Assembly (NCBI GenBank): GCA_001784725.1
Contig: MFRX01000044.1
Location: forward strand, 1-13,449
Source: Candidatus Moranbacteria bacterium RIFCSPHIGHO2_02_FULL_40_12b
GTDB taxonomy: Bacteria; Patescibacteriota; Minisyncoccia; Moranbacterales; 2-12-FULL-40-10
DNA length: 13,449 bases
Reading direction: 5' to 3'
Positions 5,379-12,133 of the stretch are shown one piece after another; position 1 is the stretch's first letter; every line of letters begins with the position of its first letter. Below the pieces are notes generated by a model that was not told where the DNA came from, did no database searches, and saw only the letters and a program-made list of their open reading frames with translations. The translations under genes were made by a program, and so were the position numbers.

Positions 5379-6077
5379 TCATTCAATTTCATAGATAACG
5401 TCTTTCTTTTCCACCACAATTCTCCAGCCCCGCTGCTGAGCTATTTTTTTCAGGTTTTGGTTGGGATTAAAGGCGATGGGATTTTCCACGATTTCCAAAA
5501 ATCCGGTATCGGATTCGGTATCGCCTACTCCGTAGGAATCCTTCAGTATGAAGCCATTTTCGAAAACATACTGCTTCACGACCTGCCCTTTGTTTTTCGG
5601 CGGTTCAAACAGGGCTTTCCCGGTGTATATTCCGTTTTCATCCGTTTCGTACACGCTTCCGAAGACCTTGTCAAATTTCAGATAGTTATTATTATATTCC
5701 TCGACGATTTCAACCGGAGATCCGGAAATGGCGATAATATTGTAATTTTCTTTGCGGAATTTTTTGATAAGCCGTTCGGCGAAAATATAGGTTCTCTTCT
5801 TGTGAAAGGGAACAACGATTTGACTGGCCCGCTTAACATCTTCCGCCGAGCATCCTACTATATATTCGGCATAGAGGTCTACCAGGGCTTTCCGGTATAC
5901 TTCATAGGTGCCTTCATGCTCCAGCCAGACGGCATAATACATCCCCAGTTTTTTTCTGGCTTCTTTGGGAAAAACCTTCATCCAGACCAATTCGTCAATC
6001 AGTTCAAAAGCCAGGTTTTTCCTGAAAATCGTTCCGTCAATATCAAAAATCGCGATTTTTTGTTTCTTTTTCGCCAT
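5379..6077 (-). CDS. HAD-IB family phosphatase (SerB-like)
   Basis: A 232-aa haloacid dehalogenase superfamily hydrolase that removes phosphate via an aspartyl intermediate. Motif I is FDIDGTIF (nucleophile D12, acid/base D14), motif II is AISGSP (S118), motif III is K163 in PPKNKG, and motif IV is GVGDTESDTGFLE (D186, D190). The helical cap inserted after motif I (about residues 20-90) marks subfamily IB, as in SerB phosphoserine phosphatase and related glycerol- or serine-phosphate phosphatases; the precise substrate cannot be told. No signal peptide, so cytosolic. The start is clear at the family N-terminus, with only a weak AAGATAG upstream. It lies downstream of the two-TM small protein, probably in the same transcript. 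Confidence 0.92.
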   Translation of the reverse strand: MAKKKQKIAIFDIDGTIFRKNLAFELIDELVWMKVFPKEARKKLGMYYAVWLEHEGTYEVYRKALVDLYAEYIVGCSAEDVKRASQIVVPFHKKRTYIFAERLIKKFRKENYNIIAISGSPVEIVEEYNNNYLKFDKVFGSVYETDENGIYTGKALFEPPKNKGQVVKQYVFENGFILKDSYGVGDTESDTGFLEIVENPIAFNPNQNLKKIAQQRGWRIVVEKKDVIYEIE

Positions 6078-6155
6078 TGCTATCTTTTATTTTGGATAAT
6101 TCCAGATTCAATGTTATAGGCGCCGCGGATATTGCGCAAAATTAAGAAAATTTCC

Positions 6156-6371
6156 CTATTGCCCATCGTTAGTATCGCGCTTGTCGCAGCAGGTTCCGGC
6201 ATAAACCGCGTAAATCGCTAAAAGTATGGAAACTTCTATCCATTGGGTTCCAGCAATGCCAAAGACGCCTTTTTCAGCTTTACCCAAGACAATATAGGCC
6301 GTAATCGCTAACGGAATAAGGGACAGAATAAAAAGAATTCCCGGAGTTTTATTATTTTTCATCAGACACAT
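6156..6371 (-). CDS. Small two-TM membrane protein, 71 aa
   Basis: A 71-aa protein starting MCLMKNNKTPGILFIL. Two hydrophobic helices are visible: about residues 11-30 (GILFILSLIPLAITAYIVLG) and about 46-62 (QWIEVSILLAIYAVYAG), followed by CCDKRD and a polar tail. The frame is open to an ATG at 6389, but AGGAGG ends 7 nt before the ATG at 6371, an ideal Shine-Dalgarno, so 6371 is the start. This shows that canonical SD initiation operates in this genome even though most genes here lack one. It has its own promoter (6473-6502) and a 5' leader of about 95 nt with a 31-nt stem-loop. Function unknown. Confidence 0.82.
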   Translation of the reverse strand: MCLMKNNKTPGILFILSLIPLAITAYIVLGKAEKGVFGIAGTQWIEVSILLAIYAVYAGTCCDKRDTNDGQ

Positions 6372-6392
6372 ATTTCCACCTCCTCCCATTTC

Positions 6393-6423
6393 GTCATCCC
6401 GCGCTATTTATGCTAAGAATGAC
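6393..6423 (-). promoter_or_regulatory. 31-nt imperfect stem-loop in 5' leader
   Basis: On the - strand GTCATTCTTAGC and GCGCGGGATGAC pair at about 10 of 12 positions (with G-U pairs) around a 7-nt loop. The ends match the GTCATTC/GGGATGAC termini of the 100-bp palindromic repeat at 10446 and 12334, so this may be a reduced relative. It lies about 3 nt upstream of the extended frame and about 15 nt before the Shine-Dalgarno of the 71-aa gene. Confidence 0.5.
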
Positions 6424-6472
6424 TTGTTTATTTTTTTACTTTTTATACTATTTTTATTCAGTTTTCAATTTT

Positions 6473-6502
6473 ATTATAGCACACATTTAAGCCATTATTC
6501 AA
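6473..6502 (-). promoter_or_regulatory. Sigma-70 promoter for the 71-aa membrane protein/HAD operon
   Basis: On the - strand: TTGAAT (6497-6502), 18-nt spacer, perfect TATAAT (6473-6478). It overlaps the stop codon of the C39-like peptidase gene, giving a leader of about 95 nt to the 71-aa gene. It separates the envelope cluster from the downstream HAD-VanZ operon. Confidence 0.75.
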
Positions 6503-7268
6503 TAATTATCATCGCCTTTCTTCCTTTCTCGATCTCGCCTATATTTCCCGGAAAGTCATGGATAGCTTTGTATAATATATCTATATTATATTTGTATCCT
6601 TCGCCTTTTCTTGTCCCCGGATCGTTCGTTATTATGGTGTTTCCATCATAGCCAACCAGCGCGAGAGCGTGATATAGCGGACCGGGGTAAGTAAAATTAG
6701 GATTTCCCAATTTTCGTCCCGCCGCCGGAACAATAATGGGTTTTCCCTTGGCTAATTGCTTTTTTATTTCCGCTTTTTCAAAATCATAAATCACTTTTAA
6801 ATTTTTAATATTGTAGTAATCGGCAGCCAGTTTTACCATGCCGGCGGCGTCACTGTCTTTGTAATCGCCGTATTTTTCCAACTGGAAATTTATCAAATCC
6901 TGAATTTCTTTCTCCGCTATTTCGCGGTTAAGTTTTTTATTTTGGATATAATAGGCGACCATGATAAGAGAGGCCTCTTCGCAGGCCTCTTCATGCCGCT
7001 CGTCCCAATTAGCCTGGGGGGTTTGCGTGGTAAAGGGAACTTTTATGAAAATATTCTCCGGAATTTCTTCTTTTTTATCCCCTGCTTTTTCGCCAGAACG
7101 GCCGTCGGTTTCTTCTTTTCCGGAACTGGCGCTTACGCTTTCATTTTTTTCATTTATTGTTTCTTTTTGATTTTTTTGAACGCCGGTTTTTTCCCGGAAA
7201 ATTAAAAACGCCGCTGTTATCAGCGCCAAAAAAAACAAAATATATCTGAATTTTAAAAATTTTATCAT
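6495..7268 (-). CDS. Membrane-anchored C39-like cysteine peptidase
   Basis: A 257-aa protein with an N-terminal uncleaved signal anchor (about residues 8-24), a polar low-complexity linker rich in Lys, Glu and Ser (about 25-72), and a C39_2-type papain-like domain facing outward. Visible residues: VPFTTQTPQANWD at 77-89 (Q82 as oxyanion-hole Gln), Cys96 in EEACEEAS, His200 in YHALALVGYDG, and Asp216 in TNDPGT. This family is common in Gram-positive and CPR envelopes; substrates are extracellular peptides or peptidoglycan-linked peptides, not known here. It is last in the EamA-GH-LDT-C39 cluster, 52 nt after the L,D-transpeptidase. The ATG at 7268 has no evident Shine-Dalgarno. Confidence 0.9.
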   Translation of the reverse strand: MIKFLKFRYILFFLALITAAFLIFREKTGVQKNQKETINEKNESVSASSGKEETDGRSGEKAGDKKEEIPENIFIKVPFTTQTPQANWDERHEEACEEASLIMVAYYIQNKKLNREIAEKEIQDLINFQLEKYGDYKDSDAAGMVKLAADYYNIKNLKVIYDFEKAEIKKQLAKGKPIIVPAAGRKLGNPNFTYPGPLYHALALVGYDGNTIITNDPGTRKGEGYKYNIDILYKAIHDFPGNIGEIEKGRKAMIIIE

Positions 7269-7303
7269 TAAGAAATTATTTCAAAATTAAAAATTGTAAA
7301 TTA

Positions 7304-7331
7304 TTATTTACTGAATTCATTCAGTAAATAA
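7304..7331. promoter_or_regulatory. 12-bp perfect hairpin over the L,D-transpeptidase stop codon
   Basis: TTATTTACTGAA (7304-7315), a 4-nt loop, and TTCAGTAAATAA (7320-7331) form a perfect 12-bp stem that includes the TGA stop of the L,D-transpeptidase gene. There is no T-tract on the transcribed strand, so it is not a standard terminator; it could be an RNA processing or stability element between two cotranscribed genes. Confidence 0.6.
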
Positions 7332-8463
7332 CCACCGGCGTTCCGATCGGCGCCCAGTTATAGACCCTTTCCGCCGATCCCACGCCCAGACGCACGCAGC
7401 CGTGAGAAACAGGAATTCCCAAATGTGCCGCTCCCTCCTTGTATCCGCTGGGCCACTCGGGAAGTTCATGGATCCCAAATTTCCCGTCCGGCGCTATGGC
7501 ATTCCAATACGGCATATAAAGGCCATAAGTTTTCGACCAGGCGCGGCGAGTCTTATTATATATCTTTGTCTGTCCGATCGGCGTTTCCATTCCCCTCTTT
7601 CCGGATGAAATGATAAATGAATCCAGGAGTTTTCCGTTCTCAAAAATAGACATTACCTGGCTTCCTAAATTAATATCAATATACTTTCCAGCCGTAATTT
7701 TGGCTTCCGTGAATTTTTTCGCCTGTTCCAGCCGGATATTCAGATTTTTTGACCACTCCGCGGGAGGCAGCGGTTTGGTCTCAAAATAGGTCGTATGAAC
7801 CAGCTCGAAACCGCTATCCGGCTCCTTTTTATACTTTAGGCTTACGGTTATATCATACCTTTGCCCTTTTTTAAGCCCGGACTCCGCCATTAATTCTATT
7901 ACTGGCTGGTCTTTTTCCAGATTATAAGTTAATTTTTCAAAAGGGGAGATATCGAATCTAACGGAATAATCGTTAAGCGGGCGGTCAAAAGCGAATATCA
8001 CCGGATCTTCTATATCCAAGACCGCGTCTTTTTCGCCGAAAGCGGGACTGACTTTTATAATTTGCGGCAGCGTCTCGGTTTCAAAAATGAAACTGAAGTC
8101 CAACTCAAGAAACATCACGTTTCTCGCTCCCTGGATTTCTAAATTGTATTTTTGCCCCGGTTTCCAATTGTTCGCCGGCGCTATGAGCAATTTTTTATTG
8201 GAATTTTCCCAGTAAATTCTGATTGCCGTTTCAGGAGTTATATTAATTCCCTCCCCGACTGATTCGGGAATCATCGGTTCGGAAAAATTTATTATTACGA
8301 TGCCTTCAGGCCTGACAATTTCCTTGTTTTCCAAAGTAGCGGATGTCCTGAAGACCTCCGGATACGCTCTCACGCTGTAAACAATTCCCAGCATGCCTAA
8401 AGTTATTACGACTATCAGGAAAGCCATGTCAAAAGCCATTCCCAGTCGCTGAAACTTTTTCAT
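7321..8463 (-). CDS. L,D-transpeptidase (YkuD) with Ig-like domains, membrane-anchored
   Basis: A 380-aa enzyme that forms 3-3 peptidoglycan cross-links or attaches proteins to peptidoglycan. An N-terminal signal anchor (about residues 12-31) is followed by two beta-rich Ig-like modules: about 45-130, with the Big_5/SbsA-type phrase 'GIVIINFSEPMIP', and about 131-232, with 'PVIFAFDRPLN'. The YkuD catalytic domain is at about 258-380: YIDINLGSQVMSIFENGKL, TPIGQTKIY, GIHELP (His332) and SHGCVRLG with catalytic Cys356 and Arg358. All catalytic residues are present. It starts 17 nt after the glycoside hydrolase stop and precedes the C39 peptidase, indicating an envelope-remodelling operon. The Ig modules probably act as spacers to reach the wall. 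Confidence 0.95.
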   Translation of the reverse strand: MKKFQRLGMAFDMAFLIVVITLGMLGIVYSVRAYPEVFRTSATLENKEIVRPEGIVIINFSEPMIPESVGEGINITPETAIRIYWENSNKKLLIAPANNWKPGQKYNLEIQGARNVMFLELDFSFIFETETLPQIIKVSPAFGEKDAVLDIEDPVIFAFDRPLNDYSVRFDISPFEKLTYNLEKDQPVIELMAESGLKKGQRYDITVSLKYKKEPDSGFELVHTTYFETKPLPPAEWSKNLNIRLEQAKKFTEAKITAGKYIDINLGSQVMSIFENGKLLDSFIISSGKRGMETPIGQTKIYNKTRRAWSKTYGLYMPYWNAIAPDGKFGIHELPEWPSGYKEGAAHLGIPVSHGCVRLGVGSAERVYNWAPIGTPVVIY

Positions 8464-8480
8464 TTTTTGTTTAATAATGT

Positions 8481-9482
8481 TTAATAAATTTCTTTGGCTT
8501 TATTCCATAAATCCGGATAGCTGTTTTTTTCTTTCAGCCACCACCACCATTCCGCTCCCCATAAATAAATTTCGGAGATGCCGGTTTTTTTCGCGAATGC
8601 CAGATTCTTTTCAAGATTTCCGGCATCAAACGCCTCCAGCTGTTTTTCCAAAGAAACATTGGTCGTCCAGTCGTTCAGCCACGGCTCTCCCTGCAATTCC
8701 ACGATTATGATATTTTCCTGTCCGGCGAATTTTCCTATCAGCCATTTTTTGAACCTGAAAAAATTCGGGCCTATCGGGTATTTGAAATATCCGAACTTCT
8801 TGGTATAGACGTTGAAATACATCGTGGTTCCGAAAATATCGGCGCGCCTGGCTGCGGGAATCCACGCGCTTAATTCTCCGCTGTCAGTAACGATTATTTT
8901 TCTGCTCGGATCGGTTTTTCTTACTAATTCAATCTCATTATCCAACAGCCCGGAATCAGAAGAGGGGCAGATGCCGAAAGGCAGGAAGGGCTCGTTTTCC
9001 ACCTGCCAGTACTTTACCGCCGGATTATTTTTATACCGATTAACAATTTTCTCAATATACGCTAATAATTTCTGATTTTTTATATTTAATTTTTGATTTT
9101 TAACCCATTCGGGCTCAAAGCATTCCGGCCAGCGGGGGACTTTCCTTCCGATAACCAATATGATTTCCGCGTTTCTCTTGGCGGCTTCCCTGATTTGCCA
9201 GTCAATCTCGGAAAAATCATAAGCGCCTTCTTTTTTTTCAATCCTATTCCAGTATACAGGAAGACGGATTTTTTTCACACCCAGATCATCAAGGATAGCC
9301 AGGTAATTTTTTTTCCAATCAAGCCCGATCTCTTCGGAATACAGATTGGAAAAAGTCACGCCATATTTAAAGTCCTGATTGAGAGTTTTGACCGGAAGAT
9401 TAAAGTAAAAAAACAATGCCAGGATAATGAAAATTATCAAACCCGCTATATATGCCAGCGATTTAATTATTTTTTTCAGCAT
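8481..9482 (-). CDS. Membrane-anchored GH-A clan glycoside hydrolase-like protein
   Basis: A 333-aa protein with an N-terminal membrane anchor (about residues 10-29), then a TIM-barrel of the GH-A clan (cellulase/GH5-like or GH39-like). Visible: KKIRLPVYWNRIEKKEGAYD (71-89) with the conserved Arg and the aromatic following strand; KYWQVENEP (157-165), where N163-E164 is the acid/base signature; and IIIVELQGEPW (258-268), with E262 as candidate nucleophile, followed by the aromatic strand IYLWGAEWWWW (305-315). Length fits a single catalytic domain. The substrate is unknown. In a wall-modifying neighbourhood it could act on exported glycans or those of a host cell. It starts 9 nt after the EamA stop and precedes the L,D-transpeptidase by 17 nt. 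Confidence 0.88.
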   Translation of the reverse strand: MLKKIIKSLAYIAGLIIFIILALFFYFNLPVKTLNQDFKYGVTFSNLYSEEIGLDWKKNYLAILDDLGVKKIRLPVYWNRIEKKEGAYDFSEIDWQIREAAKRNAEIILVIGRKVPRWPECFEPEWVKNQKLNIKNQKLLAYIEKIVNRYKNNPAVKYWQVENEPFLPFGICPSSDSGLLDNEIELVRKTDPSRKIIVTDSGELSAWIPAARRADIFGTTMYFNVYTKKFGYFKYPIGPNFFRFKKWLIGKFAGQENIIIVELQGEPWLNDWTTNVSLEKQLEAFDAGNLEKNLAFAKKTGISEIYLWGAEWWWWLKEKNSYPDLWNKAKEIY

Positions 9483-9491
9483 AGATTCAAT

Positions 9492-10403
9492 TTAGCCATA
9501 AATTAAGAAAATTCCCAATGCAATAATGAAGATAGCGGCAATTTTCTGGGACCAATCCCAAAAAAACAGTTTTTCACCGAACAATTTCGGGAATTTCAGG
9601 GAAGCCAGGCCGGAAAAAATGAGAATAAACACGAATTGAACGCTGGCTATCGCATTGACAACTGAAACATTCCCTAAAAAAATGGCGTAATTCAGAAGAA
9701 TCGCAAAACCTCCGCCCAAGGCCTTGCTTCCGATAATGATAGACGCTGTCGTTATATTCTTTTTTTTGTCTTTGCTTATGTTTTTGAAGGAAGAAAAAAT
9801 TTGTTTTTTATATTCAGGAATGAGCAGCAATCCAAGCCCTCCCAAGAAAATTCCGGCCCTGGTCATAATATACCCGTTAATGAAGGCGCTGCCGCCGTAA
9901 ACATGTTTTGCAATGGCATAGGCGAAGGCGAATAAAATTCCGGCTAGCAGAGAATTATAAAAACCGTTGAATATTTTTTTTGACTTTATCGGCAAGTCGA
10001 AAGAGATGAGAAGGCCGCCGGCGATTAAAAATAATATTCCGCTAAAATTCAAAAATGTGAGCTTTTCGCCCAAAAAAACGACTGAAATAAAAACAGTCGC
10101 CAGCGCGGTTACCGCGAACACCAGAGGAGAAACGCGGGAAATCTCGTTGACTTTCACGGCTTTATAGAGAAAAAGAACGGCATATATGTAAAACGCTCCG
10201 GAGACCGCCGCTTCAAATGTAATGCCGATTCCCTGCCAATAAAATCCGAAAGGGACCAGAAAAATCGTGGCAAAACTCAAGACGGCCACATAAAAAGCGA
10301 AGACCGAGGGCTCCGGGACTCTCTCGCTTAGAATAAATTTATCAATGACATAGGAAAGAGCCAGGAGAAAATAAGCGGCTAACGCGATTAATATCCAGTT
10401 CAT
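9492..10403 (-). CDS. EamA/DMT-superfamily transporter
   Basis: A 303-aa polytopic membrane protein of the drug/metabolite transporter superfamily. Two five-helix halves are apparent, with EamA-like features: the first half ends in 'VSPLVFAVTALATVFISVVFLGEKLTFLNFSGILFLIAGG' (about residues 95-134), where the GEKLT motif is diagnostic. The second half has SVVNAIASVQFVFILIFSGL and a final helix ending in IYG. About 10 helices are seen in total, as expected. It is the first gene of the envelope cluster. Its start lies 42 nt from inverted repeat A. The substrate (metabolite, sugar-nucleotide or lipid-linked precursor) cannot be told from sequence. No clear promoter or Shine-Dalgarno was found upstream. 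Confidence 0.9.
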   Translation of the reverse strand: MNWILIALAAYFLLALSYVIDKFILSERVPEPSVFAFYVAVLSFATIFLVPFGFYWQGIGITFEAAVSGAFYIYAVLFLYKAVKVNEISRVSPLVFAVTALATVFISVVFLGEKLTFLNFSGILFLIAGGLLISFDLPIKSKKIFNGFYNSLLAGILFAFAYAIAKHVYGGSAFINGYIMTRAGIFLGGLGLLLIPEYKKQIFSSFKNISKDKKKNITTASIIIGSKALGGGFAILLNYAIFLGNVSVVNAIASVQFVFILIFSGLASLKFPKLFGEKLFFWDWSQKIAAIFIIALGIFLIYG

Positions 10404-10445
10404 GAATTTATTTAATGATTATTTTGAATCACGAAACTCCATTTA

Positions 10446-10579
10446 TGTCATTCCGACTGGAGCGAAATTGGCGGGCCAATTGAGCGAAATGGAGGAATCT
10501 CTGGATTTTTTTGATTAGATCCCTCGACTAACGCTCGGGATGACATATAAAAGTTATCCTTTCGTAATTTAAAAGAATT
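10446..10579 (+). repeat. 134-bp repeat, copy A: palindromic element plus 34-bp tail
   Basis: The first 100 nt (10446-10545) have inverted ends TGTCATTCCGA and TCGGGATGACA and an internal GGAGGAATCTC/GATCCCTCGA arrangement, like a miniature palindromic element. A further 34-nt non-palindromic tail (10546-10579) is shared with copy B. The inverted copy is at 12201-12334, same length, with about 9 differences by eye (about 93% identity). Tails of both copies point at the enclosed gene. Confidence 0.88.
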
Positions 10580-10614
10580 ATGAATATACAAATAATTTAC
10601 GCTGACTAAATCTC

Positions 10615-10696
10615 TTTTTTCTCCGTCCCGAGAACCGCGCTGAACTTCGGGTTTTGTTATGAGGAGGGCGCCGCGTGCGGACACCCTGCTGGACTC
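10615..10696 (-). ncRNA. Candidate small structured RNA (GC-rich block behind its own promoter)
   Basis: On the - strand, downstream of an extended -10 promoter, the sequence is GC-rich against an AT-rich background. GGGTGTC (10689-10683) pairs with GGCGCCC (10669-10675 region) using two G-U pairs, around a CGCACGC loop, and CCCGA pairs with TCGGG further on. The G-U pairs become A-C mismatches on the + strand, favouring a - strand RNA. No intrinsic terminator is apparent at the end. I recognise no RNA family, and no similarity to the putative variable region was found by eye. Confidence 0.35.
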
Positions 10697-10702
10697 GATT
10701 TT

Positions 10703-10730
10703 ATTTTAGCATTTTTATCGTACTTTTCAA
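10703..10730 (-). promoter_or_regulatory. Extended -10 promoter on the - strand
   Basis: On the - strand: TTGAAA (10725-10730), 16-nt spacer ending in TGC, then TAAAAT (10703-10708), giving a TGn-extended -10. It lies just past the terminator of the 349-aa gene and points into the GC-rich block, so it would start a separate transcript near 10696. Confidence 0.55.
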
Positions 10731-10742
10731 AATTTTCGGAGA

Positions 10743-10774
10743 TAAAAAAGTCCGCAAAGTTTCCTTTGCGGACT
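10743..10774 (-). terminator. Rho-independent terminator of the 349-aa gene
   Basis: On the - strand an 11-bp stem (AGTCCGCAAAG with CTTTGCGGACT), GAAA loop, followed by TTTTTT (10749-10744). It is the last of four tandem stem-loops after the stop codon at 10878. Confidence 0.85.
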
Positions 10775-10795
10775 CTGATCCAAAATCCAATTTCC

Positions 10796-10868
10796 TTATT
10801 CCGCTTCGCGGAATAAATCCTTTTTGTCCGAGACGGACAAAAAATCTTCATCCGCCTTCGGCGGATGA
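10796..10868. repeat. Three further tandem perfect stem-loops after the 349-aa gene
   Basis: Stems: TTATTCCGC/GCGGAATAA with a 3-nt loop (10796-10816); TTTTTGTCCG/CGGACAAAAA with a 3-nt loop (10821-10843); TCATCCGCC/GGCGGATGA with a 3-nt loop (10848-10868). On the gene's sense strand the loops of the first and third read GAA. They lie between the stop codon and the terminator, only a few nt apart. Confidence 0.8.
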
Positions 10869-10877
10869 CCCGAAATT

Positions 10878-11927
10878 CTAAAGGCGGACGCGAAAACGGT
10901 GGGGGCCGCGGGAGTCATCGGCGTAGCGGGAATCCAGGATTAACTCGCCGTCGCTGGAGTAGGCGCGCGCGGCAGAAACAGGCGGACTGGTTTTCTGGTC
11001 GCGGTGATCCACAATCGCCATCATCCATTCCCAGAATTCTCTGCTAATATAGGTTTTATCCTTGCTATACATCTGCTTGGCAAGGACGATTTCTTCTTCG
11101 GGAGTGGTGAAGTTGATTTTATTGGCGATTGCTCCGACAAACGAATGCGGATTTTTGACTACTCCACCCTCCAGATTGACCAGTTTTTGCTCGGCCGGAA
11201 TGTCCTGGCGGATGTCGGTAAAGAAAAGTTCAACCTTTCCGGGTTTTTGCTTGGGAGCCGGTTTCGTCGCGTCAATGACTCGGGTAATTTCTTTTACCCA
11301 GTCCTTTTGGAGATTATCCGCGTTGAAATCCGAGCATTTGACCGGCAGATATCTCTTGAGAAGTTCTTTCAGTTCCAGTTCTGTCCATCTGTTGGTTCCG
11401 GTTTTTCCCCAAATGTCCATTCCGCCTGACTCAAGCAGCTTATGAAAAGCGTGTTGGGCTTCGGTCATCTCTGCTTCTTCCTTAGTCAGCGTTCCCGGAG
11501 TGATGTTAATCGCAATGCCGTTTATGCAGCCGATTTCCGCTCCTTTTTCAATGGCTTTGAGCAGTTCCGCTTCTTTGGTTATTTTTGAGCGGTCGATCTT
11601 AAAATCGGAACCGTAAATTTCCTGCCAGAATTTTTCCTGTTCTCTAACTTGTTTTTCCAAATCAAAATATTTGTCCAGCCCTTTTTCTTTGAACCATGAT
11701 TTGAGCTGTTCGAAATTGAGGATGTCCGGCTTTTCCTTGTCTCCTTCCGGATTGCCTTCAATTTCGGCCAGGCGCTTCTTTTTTTCTTCAACAGCGGAGA
11801 TATCCGTTTTTAGGCGATCGCGCTCGGCATCCATCGCTTTTGCTTTGTCTACGTATTCATCTTCAAGTTTTTTTCTCGCTTCCTCTTTGGCCGCCGAAAA
11901 ATCGGCTTCAAATTTTTCCCTGCTCAT
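10878..11927 (-). CDS. Hypothetical protein with DGR-like variable C-terminus (349 aa)
   Basis: A 349-aa protein without signal peptide. Residues 1-60 are a charged coiled coil (REKFEADFSAAKEEARKKLE and onward); the middle is not recognised (WGKTGTNRW at 173-181, PGKVELFFTDIRQDIP at 229-244). The last 75 residues read TTPEEEIVLAKQMY, then KTYISREFWEWM, a short charged stretch, and ARAYSSDGELILDSRYADDS ending in RFRVRL. This 'TP-E-LA...D-TW-WM... then GxL...Y...RFRVxL' layout resembles C-type-lectin-like tails of CPR diversity-generating retroelement targets. The last 31 codons (10881-10973) are about 69% GC with only 11 A in 93 nt, unlike the rest of the gene. Good start: GGGGGT 7 nt before ATG, with a strong promoter at 12012-12040. 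Flanked by inverted repeats. No reverse transcriptase is in the window, so the DGR link is inference. Confidence 0.85.
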   Translation of the reverse strand: MSREKFEADFSAAKEEARKKLEDEYVDKAKAMDAERDRLKTDISAVEEKKKRLAEIEGNPEGDKEKPDILNFEQLKSWFKEKGLDKYFDLEKQVREQEKFWQEIYGSDFKIDRSKITKEAELLKAIEKGAEIGCINGIAINITPGTLTKEEAEMTEAQHAFHKLLESGGMDIWGKTGTNRWTELELKELLKRYLPVKCSDFNADNLQKDWVKEITRVIDATKPAPKQKPGKVELFFTDIRQDIPAEQKLVNLEGGVVKNPHSFVGAIANKINFTTPEEEIVLAKQMYSKDKTYISREFWEWMMAIVDHRDQKTSPPVSAARAYSSDGELILDSRYADDSRGPHRFRVRL

Positions 11928-11975
11928 ATTTTTTACCCCCTTTTATTGGATTGTTTATTTATTTTGCCTTTTTTA

Positions 11976-11992
11976 AGCCATTAATAATGGCT
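11976..11992 (-). promoter_or_regulatory. 8-bp dyad in the 5' leader of the 349-aa gene
   Basis: AGCCATTA and TAATGGCT are separated by one base; perfect inverted repeat about 15-30 nt downstream of the expected transcription start and about 50 nt before the ATG. The tight centre suits an operator for a dimeric regulator better than an RNA hairpin. Confidence 0.5.
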
Positions 11993-12011
11993 ATTTCTCT
12001 TTTATGCTTTA

Positions 12012-12040
12012 AGTATAGCAGGTTTTTCGGGATTTGTCCA
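12012..12040 (-). promoter_or_regulatory. Sigma-70 promoter of the 349-aa gene
   Basis: On the - strand: TGGACA (12035-12040), 17-nt spacer, TATACT (12012-12017). Each hexamer is one base from consensus. The leader to ATG 11927 is about 78 nt. Confidence 0.8.
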
Positions 12041-12133
12041 TCGAAAATCTGAACTTGCAATAATAATTATCTGTTTGCTCTATTAAGCCATGCGACTACT
12101 CCAGATACATTTTTATTTTGTATTTTATATTTA

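Larger units (their letters stand above)
10404..10877. other. 474-nt intergenic region: repeat, GC-rich block, promoter and hairpin array
   Basis: In order: about 40 nt of AT-rich leader of the EamA gene, repeat copy A (10446-10579), AT-rich sequence to about 10614, a GC-rich structured block (about 10615-10696), a - strand promoter (10703-10730), and four stem-loops (10749-10868). A 78-aa frame (10448-10684, -) crosses the block and the repeat and does not look like a protein. Confidence 0.7.

Noticed and set aside
10448..10684. 78-aa protein on the - strand
   Set aside because: The frame crosses the GC-rich block and repeat copy A, and its product has no protein-like pattern.
10615..10696. 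DGR template repeat for the 349-aa gene
   Set aside because: No alignment to the variable-looking segment 10881-10973 could be made by eye in either orientation.
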